DNA of 64,000 nucleotides, taken from NCBI RefSeq assembly GCF_042677205.1, contig NZ_JBHTIU010000010.1, positions 1 to 64,000 on the forward strand, in the 5' to 3' direction. Shown here in pieces: positions 53,285 through 61,016 of the stretch. Source of the DNA: Paenibacillus_L residui. Its GTDB lineage: Bacteria > Bacillota > Bacilli > Paenibacillales > NBRC-103111. Position 1 is the first letter of the stretch. Each line of letters starts with the position of its first letter. The notes beneath the pieces are model-generated. The model was given only the letters and a program-made list of their open reading frames with translations, ran no database searches and was not told where the DNA came from. A program made the position numbers and the translations under genes.

Positions 53285-53790
53285 TGTTATCCGTCCTTTG
53301 GACTGTTATCCCGTTCACTCAGTTAGCCTGTTTACCTGGCCAATAGCTCCTTTCTCCGTCCTTTGGACTGTTATCCCGTTTGCTCAGTTACCCTGTTTAC
53401 CTGGCCAATAGCTCCTTTCTCCGTCCTTTGGACTGTTATCCCGTTTGCTCAGTTACCCTGTTTACCTGGCCAATAGCTCCTTTCTCCGCCCTGTGGATGT
53501 TATCCCGTTCGCTCAGTTACCCTGTTTACCTGGCCAATAGCTCCTTTCTCCGCCCTTTGGCTGATATCCCGTTCGCTCAGTTACTCTGTTTACCGGGCCA
53601 GTAGCTCCTTTCTCCGCCCTTTGGCTGTTATCCCGTTCGCTCAGTTACCCTGTTTACCTGGCCAATAGCTCCTTTCTCCGCCCTTTGGCTGATATCCCGT
53701 TCGCTCAGTTACCTTGTTTTCCACGCCTGTGACACCATTTCTCCGTTCTTCCGGCTGATACCCCATTCACTCAGTAACATCCGGAGATGG
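53285..53790. repeat. Eight tandem copies of a 64/65-bp unit
   Basis: The phrase CCG(T/C)CC(T/C)TTGG and its surroundings recur at 53291, 53356, 53421, 53486, 53550, 53614, 53678 and 53743, so the first four steps are 65, 65, 65 and 64 bases and the rest 64, 64 and 65. Middle copies are nearly identical; the outer ones are worn. The period is not a multiple of three and frames are broken, so it is not coding. Each unit contains the short palindrome GTCC-TTT-GGAC in early copies, and TGGCCA. Confidence 0.9.
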
Positions 53791-54520
53791 ACTCCGACCT
53801 TGAATAGATTTTTATAGATGATGGGAGCTGGCGATGGAGACGGGGCATCCTGCTTTTACTGAGTCAAAGGGATAACCGTCCAAATTACCTTGAAAATCCG
53901 TCTATTTTACCGTCTGCAGGCATCGTTGCAAGTGGAGCGGCACGTCTAACTGTATTTTGTACAGGTAGATTCAAGCGAATGGGCGAAAATGATCAAACTA
54001 ACTGGATAAACTACAGTTAAAAATGGGCAATTCTGGGCGAAACGGCTGTTTTGGCGCAAACTAGCTGTAGGTTTTCCAGTTAGTTTCCATATTTCTTCCG
54101 AATATAGAAATCTAACTGTATGAAATCCATTTAGTTTTCAAATTTCACACTATTGAAGCAATTCAACTCTATTCTACCTTGAAAATCCATCCATTTTCAT
54201 CATCTGCTGGTGCCGCGGTCAAAGGCATGGGGGTCTAAATGGAAAATAGTTTGCGCGAAAAAGGCGGTATCAACAAAAAACCGCGATTCTAAATGTACTT
54301 TTTCTTACTTTTTCCATTTACTTCATTCATTTTCTGCCATTGGCTTGAATCGACCTACATAAAATACAGCTAAATCAAATGCCTCTCACCGATTTATAGC
54401 CGCTGCTGATTTCCGAGGTTCCGACGTGGAATCGAAGGCATTCGAAAGCAAAAGCAATGGTTTTCTATTTGTGCAACACCAATCAAATCAACCGATTTTG
54501 CTCTGTTAAGGTTGAGTAAT
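53790..54520. repeat. AT-rich island of degenerate direct and inverted repeats
   Basis: No gene is seen. CTAACTGTATTTTGTACAGG followed by TAGATTCAAGCGAATGGG (53947-53984) recurs inverted at about 54335-54385 (CCATTGGCTTGAATCGACCT, ATAAAATACAGC), and the similarity continues inward for some 60 bases. ACCTTGAAAATCC(G/A)TC is a direct repeat at about 53888 and 54178. CTAACTG-type words recur between them. The pattern fits an old, mobile-like or recombining intergenic family rather than one element. Confidence 0.6.
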
Positions 54521-54679
54521 AAGTTATAACCTTAAGTATTATAAAAGAGTTATCAGGCATTTTAGCAAAAAAACCGGCAGGTTATTAATTACTTCTATAG
54601 AAACAAAAACCTTAGGAAGATATGGTTATAAATTCAACTCACCCTAAGCATATTAATGCAAAATCTGATACTATAGAAG

Positions 54680-54699
54680 GTAAGCCTTTTTTTGCTTAC
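54680..54699 (+). promoter_or_regulatory. Hairpin abutting the ribosome binding site of the SWIM gene
   Basis: GTAAGC and GCTTAC pair around an eight-base loop holding seven T residues. The Shine-Dalgarno sequence GGAGGG starts at the next base (54700). A stem here could affect ribosome access. Confidence 0.45.
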
Positions 54700-54715
54700 G
54701 GAGGGTTTAAAACAG

Positions 54716-56302
54716 ATGCCAAGGTTCAAACTTGCCAAAAACCGGATGAACCTGTTGATTGACAAATTGCAGAACCGGTTTGATCCGGAAACGCTGGAAC
54801 AAGGATGGGAGCATTATCATAAGGGATTCGTAGCCAAGCTGACGCTGCAGCATGGTTACATTCTGCATGCCATCGTTCATGGAGTGGAGCCTTATGATGT
54901 CAAGATCGATCTCGAGCAGTTCGAACGAAGCGAATGCACCTGCCCGAGTACCGGCGAATGCGCCCACATGGCCGCCGCTATCTTCATGGCTTATACGGCA
55001 CACGGCAGACCCGAGCTGCTCCTGATTCAACTGAAGCACACTCTGCTCACACGAACCAAGGCCGTACGTGCCGCCGGCAGGGCCAAATCGGAAGAGCATC
55101 CGATGATTCCGGGACCGGGAGACCTTCCTGCACAGTGGCATAAAGTTTTTGACCAGCGTTTTTACGGTTTTACTCTGAGCCATCAGCATTCTGTAGATAC
55201 ATTCTATTCGGCGGCTGTCGATTCTCTGCTCCCGTTTGCCCAAACGTGGAACGAGGGGATCCGTTCGCTGTACCGATTGCATATCTATCTGTTTATTCTT
55301 AGAAAGATAGACGATTTTCACCAAACTCACCAAACGACTTATTTGTCTACCTATCACGTAGCCGGAAGCCGGAACGCCGCCATGAGAGCCCTTCAAGAAA
55401 TAACCCAGTGGACGAAGCAGGCCGATCCCCATCCGATTTCACGGCAGCATGAGGGGCATTGGCAGGACACCATCCGGCTTGTGAGGGAATGGTCACTGCG
55501 CGGTAAACCGGGACCGGTGCCTTGGCTGGACGTCTATCGGACACTGTGGGGTCAATGGTTTGAACAAGTGGAGGAGCCGACCAAGGAACGCCACCGGCTG
55601 AAGCACATGCTCGGCCCGTCCGGCCTCCCGTCCCGCCAAGAGGATATTTTGCGCCTGGCTCTGGCCCATTTCGACATCTCCGGCGGAGACGATGAGACGG
55701 CCATTCATTCTCTGAACCGGCTGCATAACCGGCAAATCGGGGATTTTCTGTTCGTGCTGCAGCAGCTTCACCAGGCGGAAGCCCCGGATCGGCTGCTGCG
55801 TTGGCTGCGCTGGCTGCTCCCGTTGATGCCGAGGCTTAAGCAGGATGAATTCCATACGCTGTGCGGTTACTGGGTAGAAGCGATGAAGCATCAGCCTTCA
55901 GACGAGGAATGGATACGCGTCATGATCGCCATGCTGCCCAGAAGCTATACTTATTACACCGATTACTTGATGAAACACGGCCGCTTCCGGCAATGGGCAG
56001 ACCTTCAATTGGCAAATTCCGTCGATCCGGCCAACCTCTATCCTGATGAAATCAAAGCGGTGGAGGCATCCGATCCGGAGCTGCTGCTGCCTATCTATCA
56101 TCAATCCGTGGAACGGATGATCCAGGAGAAAACCCGGCTTTCTTATAAAACGGCCGTCCGTCTGCTCCGAACTCTGCATCTTCTATACGAGAAGCTGGAC
56201 CGGCTGGACCGCTGGCAGCTGTATATCGAATTGCTGTCGGATAAATATTCCCGTCTGCGCGCTTTCCAGCAAGAACTGCAGAAAGGACAGTGGCTGTCAT
56301 GA
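54716..56302 (+). CDS. SWIM zinc-finger protein (YwqB-like)
   Basis: A 528-residue protein. The SWIM motif lies near residues 75-95: CTCPSTGECAHMAA gives CxC followed by CxH. The rest is helical and leucine-rich without a catalytic motif. SWIM proteins bind nucleic acid or protein and often accompany SNF2 ATPases; B. subtilis has the ywqA-ywqB pair. ATG 54716 follows GGAGGG; a TTG eight codons before lies ahead of that site. The stop overlaps the SNF2 start as ATGA. Confidence 0.85.
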   Translation: MPRFKLAKNRMNLLIDKLQNRFDPETLEQGWEHYHKGFVAKLTLQHGYILHAIVHGVEPYDVKIDLEQFERSECTCPSTGECAHMAAAIFMAYTAHGRPELLLIQLKHTLLTRTKAVRAAGRAKSEEHPMIPGPGDLPAQWHKVFDQRFYGFTLSHQHSVDTFYSAAVDSLLPFAQTWNEGIRSLYRLHIYLFILRKIDDFHQTHQTTYLSTYHVAGSRNAAMRALQEITQWTKQADPHPISRQHEGHWQDTIRLVREWSLRGKPGPVPWLDVYRTLWGQWFEQVEEPTKERHRLKHMLGPSGLPSRQEDILRLALAHFDISGGDDETAIHSLNRLHNRQIGDFLFVLQQLHQAEAPDRLLRWLRWLLPLMPRLKQDEFHTLCGYWVEAMKHQPSDEEWIRVMIAMLPRSYTYYTDYLMKHGRFRQWADLQLANSVDPANLYPDEIKAVEASDPELLLPIYHQSVERMIQEKTRLSYKTAVRLLRTLHLLYEKLDRLDRWQLYIELLSDKYSRLRAFQQELQKGQWLS

Positions 56303-59181
56303 TCGCTAACACTTCCTATACCGTTCATTCCAGATGGATACCTTCCGGTTCTTTCTTCCTGTGGGGAAGCCGCAAGATCGGGGGAATGGTCGATGCCTTC
56401 GAATTGAAGCAGGGTCTGTTCGCCTGGCATTCCCCCTCCTTCTACGGAATGACTATAGATACCGATGAATTTGACGGCAAGGAAGGGATCCTGCTGCCGG
56501 CCGAGCTGGCGCTGGATTTCCTGTCCGATCCTCCTTGCCCGGTCCATGGGCTAATGGAGTGGGAGCCTGAGCTCAAAGAATTAATGAGGCTGGCCCCTCA
56601 CATTCAGGAAGCTCTGAAGCACGGGCGCTTCATGCCCGATTTCGCCAAGTGGAGCAAGGGGGAGCCCGGATGGAAGCTGGAGCTTCCTCCTGAGGCGCTC
56701 CCGCTCCTGTCCCCGTCCGCCAAGGAGTGGGCCGATCGGCTCATCGCGAGCCGGGTCCAAGACCAGCCGGAGCTGAGGGAAGCACTCAGCCGGCTGGAGC
56801 GAACCTATGGACGGCTCGGGCAGGAGCCTTCCGAAGCCCCGGTCTGGCGGGACGAGGAAGACTGGCTGATCGCGATCGGCTGGAAGAGCGATCCCCGCCC
56901 GTTCCGCACCTGCCTGCAGCTCCTCGAGCCCGAGAATGGGCTCGGCTGGCGCTTGCAGGTGCTGCTGCAGGACCGCGAAGACGCGGCGGTCCTGGTCCCC
57001 GTCGACGACCGTGCCGTGCCGGTCGACGAAGCTGCCGCCCTGCCCGAGAGCTGGCAGGCGGAGCTGGACCGCGCAGCGGGAGATGTGCAGCAGTGGCTGC
57101 GCATGCTCCCGTCTCTGCGCGACAAGCGCGAGCCCGACCGTCTGCGGCGGGAGGAACTGACCCACGACGAAGCGTGGGAGTTCCTCAGCCAGGGCAGCCT
57201 GCGGCTCGCAGAGGCCGGCTTCGCGGTCTTCCTGCCTGCCTGGTGGCAGCGCGTCAGGAAGCTGAAGCCGCGGATGAAGGCCCGGCTCCGTTCCGGCGCC
57301 GGGCCGCAGGGCGATTCGCTGCTCGGCCTCAATCAGCTCATGCGCTTCGACTGGCGCTTTGCCGTTGGAGACCTGGAAATGACGGAGGACGAGTTTCAGG
57401 AGCTTCTCCGGCACAACCAGCGGCTGGTCCGCTTTCGCGGCCAGTGGGTGCTGCTCGATCCGGCCCAGATCGCCCAAATCCGCGAGGTCATGAAGCGAAT
57501 GAAGCCAAGCGAAGGCTTGACCTTCCGCGACATCCTCGAGCTTCATCTCAAGGAAACCTATGCGCAGAAGACCGAAGAAGACGGGGCGAGCGACGGTGAC
57601 ATTCGTCTGGAACTGGAGCTGACGGAGCACCTGCAGCATTTAATGGCCCAGTTCAAGCAGTTGGAGGCTATCCCGCTTGCGGAGGTGCCGGACAGCTTCC
57701 AAGGCTCGCTTCGCCCCTACCAGCGCGAAGGAGTCTCATGGATGCTCTTTCTCCGTCGCTTCGGACTTGGCGGCTGTCTCGCCGATGACATGGGCCTGGG
57801 CAAGACGATCCAGTGGATCTCTTACCTTCTGACGGTGAAAGACCAGCTGCACTGCACCGCTCCTTCACTGCTGATCTGTCCTACCTCCGTCCTTGGCAAT
57901 TGGCAGAAGGAGCTTAGAAGGTTCGCGCCTTCCCTTAACGTTCGGCTGCATTACGGACCGAATCGCCATAAGGGAGAGCGCTTTGCCTCCTGGGCCGGGA
58001 ACGCGGATCTTGTGCTGACTTCTTACAACCTGGCTCATCTGGACGAGGAAGAGCTCCGCTCTGTCACCTGGGACTCCATCTGTCTCGATGAAGCCCAGAA
58101 TATCAAGAACGCCCATACGAAGCAGTCGTCCTCGATTCGCAGGCTTGAAGGCGGACATCGGATGGCCCTGACCGGAACACCCATCGAGAACCGGTTGACG
58201 GAGCTATGGTCCATCTTCGACTTCTTGAATCCGGGGTACCTCGGCTCTCTGCGGGAGTTCACGGGCAAGTTCGCCCATACGATCGAGCGCTCCAGCGATC
58301 CGGCCGCCCTGCAGGCTGTGCAAAGCTTGATCCGGCCCTTTCTGCTGCGTAGAGTCAAGAAAGATCCGGCTATTCAGCTTGATCTTCCCGATAAATACGA
58401 GTCCAAAACATACGTCTCGTTAACAGCCGAGCAGGCTTCCTTATACGAAAATCATATCCAGGAAATGTTCGAGCGGCTTAACCGGCTAAGCGCCATGGAA
58501 CGAAGAGGGCTGATTCTCTCTTCGCTAACCAAGCTGAAGCAGCTCTGCAACCATCCGGCCCTGCTCTTGAAGGAGCCCGCGCCCATCCAATGGGAGAACC
58601 GTTCCAACAAAGTCGACCGTCTGCTGGAGATGGTCGGCGAGCTGCGGCAGGAAGGGGACCGCTGCCTGATCTTTACGCAATATATTGAGACGGGGAAAAT
58701 GCTTCAATCCATCCTAAGCAGCACTCTGCAGGAACCGGTCATGTTTCTGCACGGCGGCACCCCGAGAATGGTTCGCGAGCAGATGATTGCGCGATTCCAA
58801 GGATATCCGGCCTCCGAGCATGAACCGGCGGACACCGGGAACCCCGAGCCATGCGGGATTTTCCTGCTCTCGCTGAAGGCAGGCGGGACCGGGCTTAATC
58901 TGACAGCGGCGAACCATGTCTTTCACTTCGACCGCTGGTGGAATCCGGCCGTTGAGAATCAGGCCACGGACCGGGCCTTCCGCATCGGACAAACGAGAGA
59001 TGTTCAAGTGCACAAGTTCGTCACCTTGGGCACGCTGGAGGAAAGGATCGATGAAATGATCGAGCGGAAGCAAAGTCTCAGCCAGCAAATCGTCGGCAGC
59101 GGCGAGAATTGGATTACCGAGCTCTCCACGGAGGAGCTGGAAGATCTCTTCCGCTTGAGACATGACTGGATTGAAGTATGA
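56299..59181 (+). CDS. SNF2 family DNA-dependent ATPase/helicase (YwqA-like)
   Basis: A 960-residue protein. The N-terminal half (1-440) has no recognised motif and is GC-rich in codon use. The SNF2 core has motif I DDMGLGKTIQWISYL, the DEAQ box CLDEAQNIKN, LTGTPIENRLTELW, and motif V-VI KAGGTGLNLTAANHV and QATDRAFRIGQTR. Such enzymes move along DNA and remodel protein-DNA complexes; RapA in E. coli recycles RNA polymerase. It is coupled to the SWIM gene by a 4-base overlap. Confidence 0.9.
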   Translation: MIANTSYTVHSRWIPSGSFFLWGSRKIGGMVDAFELKQGLFAWHSPSFYGMTIDTDEFDGKEGILLPAELALDFLSDPPCPVHGLMEWEPELKELMRLAPHIQEALKHGRFMPDFAKWSKGEPGWKLELPPEALPLLSPSAKEWADRLIASRVQDQPELREALSRLERTYGRLGQEPSEAPVWRDEEDWLIAIGWKSDPRPFRTCLQLLEPENGLGWRLQVLLQDREDAAVLVPVDDRAVPVDEAAALPESWQAELDRAAGDVQQWLRMLPSLRDKREPDRLRREELTHDEAWEFLSQGSLRLAEAGFAVFLPAWWQRVRKLKPRMKARLRSGAGPQGDSLLGLNQLMRFDWRFAVGDLEMTEDEFQELLRHNQRLVRFRGQWVLLDPAQIAQIREVMKRMKPSEGLTFRDILELHLKETYAQKTEEDGASDGDIRLELELTEHLQHLMAQFKQLEAIPLAEVPDSFQGSLRPYQREGVSWMLFLRRFGLGGCLADDMGLGKTIQWISYLLTVKDQLHCTAPSLLICPTSVLGNWQKELRRFAPSLNVRLHYGPNRHKGERFASWAGNADLVLTSYNLAHLDEEELRSVTWDSICLDEAQNIKNAHTKQSSSIRRLEGGHRMALTGTPIENRLTELWSIFDFLNPGYLGSLREFTGKFAHTIERSSDPAALQAVQSLIRPFLLRRVKKDPAIQLDLPDKYESKTYVSLTAEQASLYENHIQEMFERLNRLSAMERRGLILSSLTKLKQLCNHPALLLKEPAPIQWENRSNKVDRLLEMVGELRQEGDRCLIFTQYIETGKMLQSILSSTLQEPVMFLHGGTPRMVREQMIARFQGYPASEHEPADTGNPEPCGIFLLSLKAGGTGLNLTAANHVFHFDRWWNPAVENQATDRAFRIGQTRDVQVHKFVTLGTLEERIDEMIERKQSLSQQIVGSGENWITELSTEELEDLFRLRHDWIEV

Positions 59182-59222
59182 TTAGGCACTGCCGGAACGT
59201 TGTTCCGACTAAACGGCATAAC

Positions 59223-59267
59223 AAAAAAGGCTGCTCCCCATGATATGCTTCGGGGTGCGGCCTTTTT
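59223..59267. terminator. Bidirectional terminator after the SNF2 gene
   Basis: AAAAAAGGC(T/C)GC and GCGGCCTTTTT enclose an inner CCCC/GGGG stem with A and T tracts on both sides, 40 bases past the SNF2 stop. Confidence 0.8.
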
Positions 59268-59359
59268 AAGTTTACTTGGGTACGACAGCGCGTTTACAGC
59301 GAAGGAGTCAAAAAGGCCGGCTGAACAGGAACGGAAGCTTTATCGTACAGCCTTGAGAG

Positions 59360-59570
59360 GGCTTGGGAAAATGAACGGACCTGAGAGACCCTATTTCGTC
59401 AAATTAGGCGGTTTTTTTAGACTAACGGACACAAAAGCGCTTATTGCATAGAATTCCCCTACTTTCGCGGGCAGTTCTTGGAAATAACGTCATCTGAGTC
59501 CGTTAAAGTTAGCGAAAGGCCCTTCCGGAGCGATTAAGGTATCTGAGGTCCGTTAAAAACCAAACCGTGC
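59360..59570. repeat. Short dispersed repeat TCTGAGGTCCGTTA
   Basis: TCTGAGTCCGTTAAAG (59489) and TCTGAGGTCCGTTAAAAAC (59542) are direct copies; AACGGACCTGAGAGAC (about 59374) is inverted, and CTAACGGACACAA (about 59422) is a partial inverted copy. They lie in gene-free DNA between SNF2 and tagO. Confidence 0.6.
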
Positions 59571-59650
59571 AGGTTAACCCGGTATTAGAGGTGACTTTTT
59601 ATGCCAATAGGAATTCTTCTCTTTAAAGAACTTAACAATTTCTATATGGT

Positions 59651-59673
59651 AAAAAAAGCTCCTAACGGAGCCT
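59651..59673 (-). terminator. Terminator-like hairpin of structured unit 1
   Basis: GGCTCC-gtta-GGAGC on the minus strand is followed by seven T residues. It lies inside the distal tandem unit. Confidence 0.65.
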
Positions 59674-59775
59674 CTTCGAAGATGAATAACCCGGTTTTAA
59701 AGGTAGCTTTTTATGCCAATTAGAAAGTTGTTCCATTTTAATGCTTTAATGAACTTAAACTTTCTAATGTGGTAA

Positions 59776-59803
59776 TAAAAAGAACCCGCCGGTGCGCGGG
59801 TTC
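59776..59803 (-). terminator. Terminator of tagO (part of structured unit 2)
   Basis: GAACCCGC and GCGGGTTC form an 8-bp stem on the minus strand, followed by TTTTTATT. It lies about 50 bases past the tagO stop. Confidence 0.82.
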
Positions 59804-59849
59804 CTTTGCCATGTATTCTTATTGGGTCGGCCGTAGAAGACCTCTATAC

Positions 59850-60809
59850 TTATACCTGAAGCAGCAGAAGAATAATCGAGGTCAGACTAAAGCATACACT
59901 GACCAGACATAAGAAGGTAACGATTTGCTTCGGGTTCAGCCCGGCGGACAGCAGCCGGTAATGAATCTGGGTGGCGTCCGCTTTGTAGATCGGCTTGCCG
60001 TCCTTAAACCTCTTGAGAACGACAAAAATATTGTCGAATATCGGCACACCCAGTGCCAGGATCGGTATGAATAACGACAGCACGGTCGCTTGCTTGAAGG
60101 CTCCGTCCAAAGCAATGACGCTCAGGATGAAGCCGAGGAAAGTGGCTCCTGCATCCCCCATATAGATCTTCGCCGGGGGCTTGTTGTATTTCAAATACCC
60201 GAGGCCGACTCCCACGAGAGTAATGGCCATAATTGCGGAATCGCTCTGGCCCATAGTGACGGCCACGATAAACAAGGTCATTGCCGAAATTACGGACAGC
60301 CCGCCGGCCAACCCATCCATCCCGTCGGAGAAATTGATAACGGTCGTCACTCCGAAAATCCACGTAACGGTCAGCAGAAATTGGAGAACGGTCGGCAGAA
60401 CGACCATCTGCTCGGTAAACGGGTTGTAGAATCCGACAAACACGATACCGGCCTGATAAATGAGATAGGCGGCAAAGATCTGCACCAAAAACTTGGGCCA
60501 AGCCGGAAATTCCTTGCCCTGGGTCTTGTACCAATCATCGATCGTACCGATGGCGAGGATCAGCAGGGAGCCCGCCAGCACAGCCACAGTCTCTTCCCAC
60601 GGCGCCTCGTTAAAAAGCAGATAGGAAACGACAAATCCGACAAAAATGGCGATGCCGGCCGTTAACGGAACCGGCTCTTTATGTAACTTCCTGGCATTAT
60701 TTTCTTTAGGCTTGTCCACGAAGTCGATTTTAATTGCAAAACGTCTCAGAAGAGGAATAGACAAATAAACGATAAAAAGTGCTAATAGAAAAGCGGCAAG
60801 ATAATGAAT
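59850..60809 (-). CDS. tagO: Undecaprenyl-phosphate GlcNAc-1-phosphate transferase (TagO/WecA type)
   Basis: A 319-residue polytopic enzyme that starts wall teichoic acid or related polymer synthesis by moving GlcNAc-1-phosphate to the lipid carrier. Motifs of the MraY/WecA family are visible: LTAGIAIFVGF, GTIDDWYKTQG, NFSDGMDGLAGG and YMGDAGATFLGF. The first recognisable start codon, TTG 60764, has no ribosome site and would cut off the first helix (HYLAAFLLALFIVY). The frame continues upstream to an ATT at 60809, seven bases after AAGGAGGAG and close to a TATAAT promoter, so ATT is proposed as the start. If that is wrong the gene begins at 60764. Confidence 0.85.
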   Translation of the reverse strand: MHYLAAFLLALFIVYLSIPLLRRFAIKIDFVDKPKENNARKLHKEPVPLTAGIAIFVGFVVSYLLFNEAPWEETVAVLAGSLLILAIGTIDDWYKTQGKEFPAWPKFLVQIFAAYLIYQAGIVFVGFYNPFTEQMVVLPTVLQFLLTVTWIFGVTTVINFSDGMDGLAGGLSVISAMTLFIVAVTMGQSDSAIMAITLVGVGLGYLKYNKPPAKIYMGDAGATFLGFILSVIALDGAFKQATVLSLFIPILALGVPIFDNIFVVLKRFKDGKPIYKADATQIHYRLLSAGLNPKQIVTFLCLVSVCFSLTSIILLLLQV

Positions 60810-60862
60810 GACTGCTCCTCCTTCCTAAATTGCTAAAGGAAATATATTGCAGAGCCAGAATC

Positions 60863-60868
60863 ATTATA
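60863..60868 (-). promoter_or_regulatory. tagO promoter -10 region
   Basis: TATAAT with TG one base before it (extended -10) lies about 55 bases upstream of the proposed ATT start. The -35 region is AT-rich but not consensus. Confidence 0.55.
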
Positions 60869-60908
60869 TCATGTTCCTGCCGCTTATTTAAATAAAAGTT
60901 TTGTTTTT

Positions 60909-60998
60909 CCGACAAACCCCGGCAGTCTTTGTGCCGCTCTTCGCCATTCCGGACGCTCTCCGCCCGGGCATCCGCACAGCTTCGCACGGGATTTGTCG
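60909..60998 (-). other. Candidate structured element upstream of tagO
   Basis: On the minus strand CGACAAATCCC at one end pairs with GGGGTTTGTCG at the other (one wobble), closing about 65 bases that contain further GC-rich complementary pieces (GTGC/GCAC, GCCCGGGC, GGA-GAGCG-TCC). It lies between the stop of the large surface protein gene and the tagO promoter. It could be the 3' end structure of that gene's mRNA or an independent regulatory RNA. It matches no riboswitch consensus that I know. Confidence 0.4.
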
Positions 60999-61016
60999 AC
61001 ACCTGCATCGGCAGGC

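Larger units (their letters stand above)
59575..59804 (-). repeat. Two tandem structured units downstream of tagO
   Basis: Two units about 112 bases apart share TAACCCGGT(A/T)TTA(G/A)AGGT and CTTTTTATGCCAAT. Each holds an AT-rich long hairpin: CCAATAGGAATT with AATTTCTATATGG in unit 1, CCAATTAGAAAGTT with AACTTTCTAATGTGG in unit 2. Each also ends in a GC-rich hairpin with a T-tract on the minus strand. The loops differ while stem pairing is kept, which suggests selection for structure. I cannot assign them to a known RNA family. Confidence 0.6.

Noticed and set aside
53380..53604. 74-codon reading frame across the tandem repeat
   Set aside because: The 64/65-bp period shifts the frame in every copy, no ribosome site is present, and the composition follows the repeat.
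53285..53790. Possible CRISPR array
   Set aside because: The whole 64/65-bp unit repeats with no variable spacers between short repeats, and no cas genes are near. It is a tandem repeat.
56581..57639. Long minus-strand reading frame
   Set aside because: It is an artefact of the high GC third-position use in the SNF2 gene on the other strand.
60909..60998. c-di-GMP or cobalamin riboswitch upstream of tagO
   Set aside because: The GCAAACC and B12-box type sequences are absent; only a general structured element can be supported.
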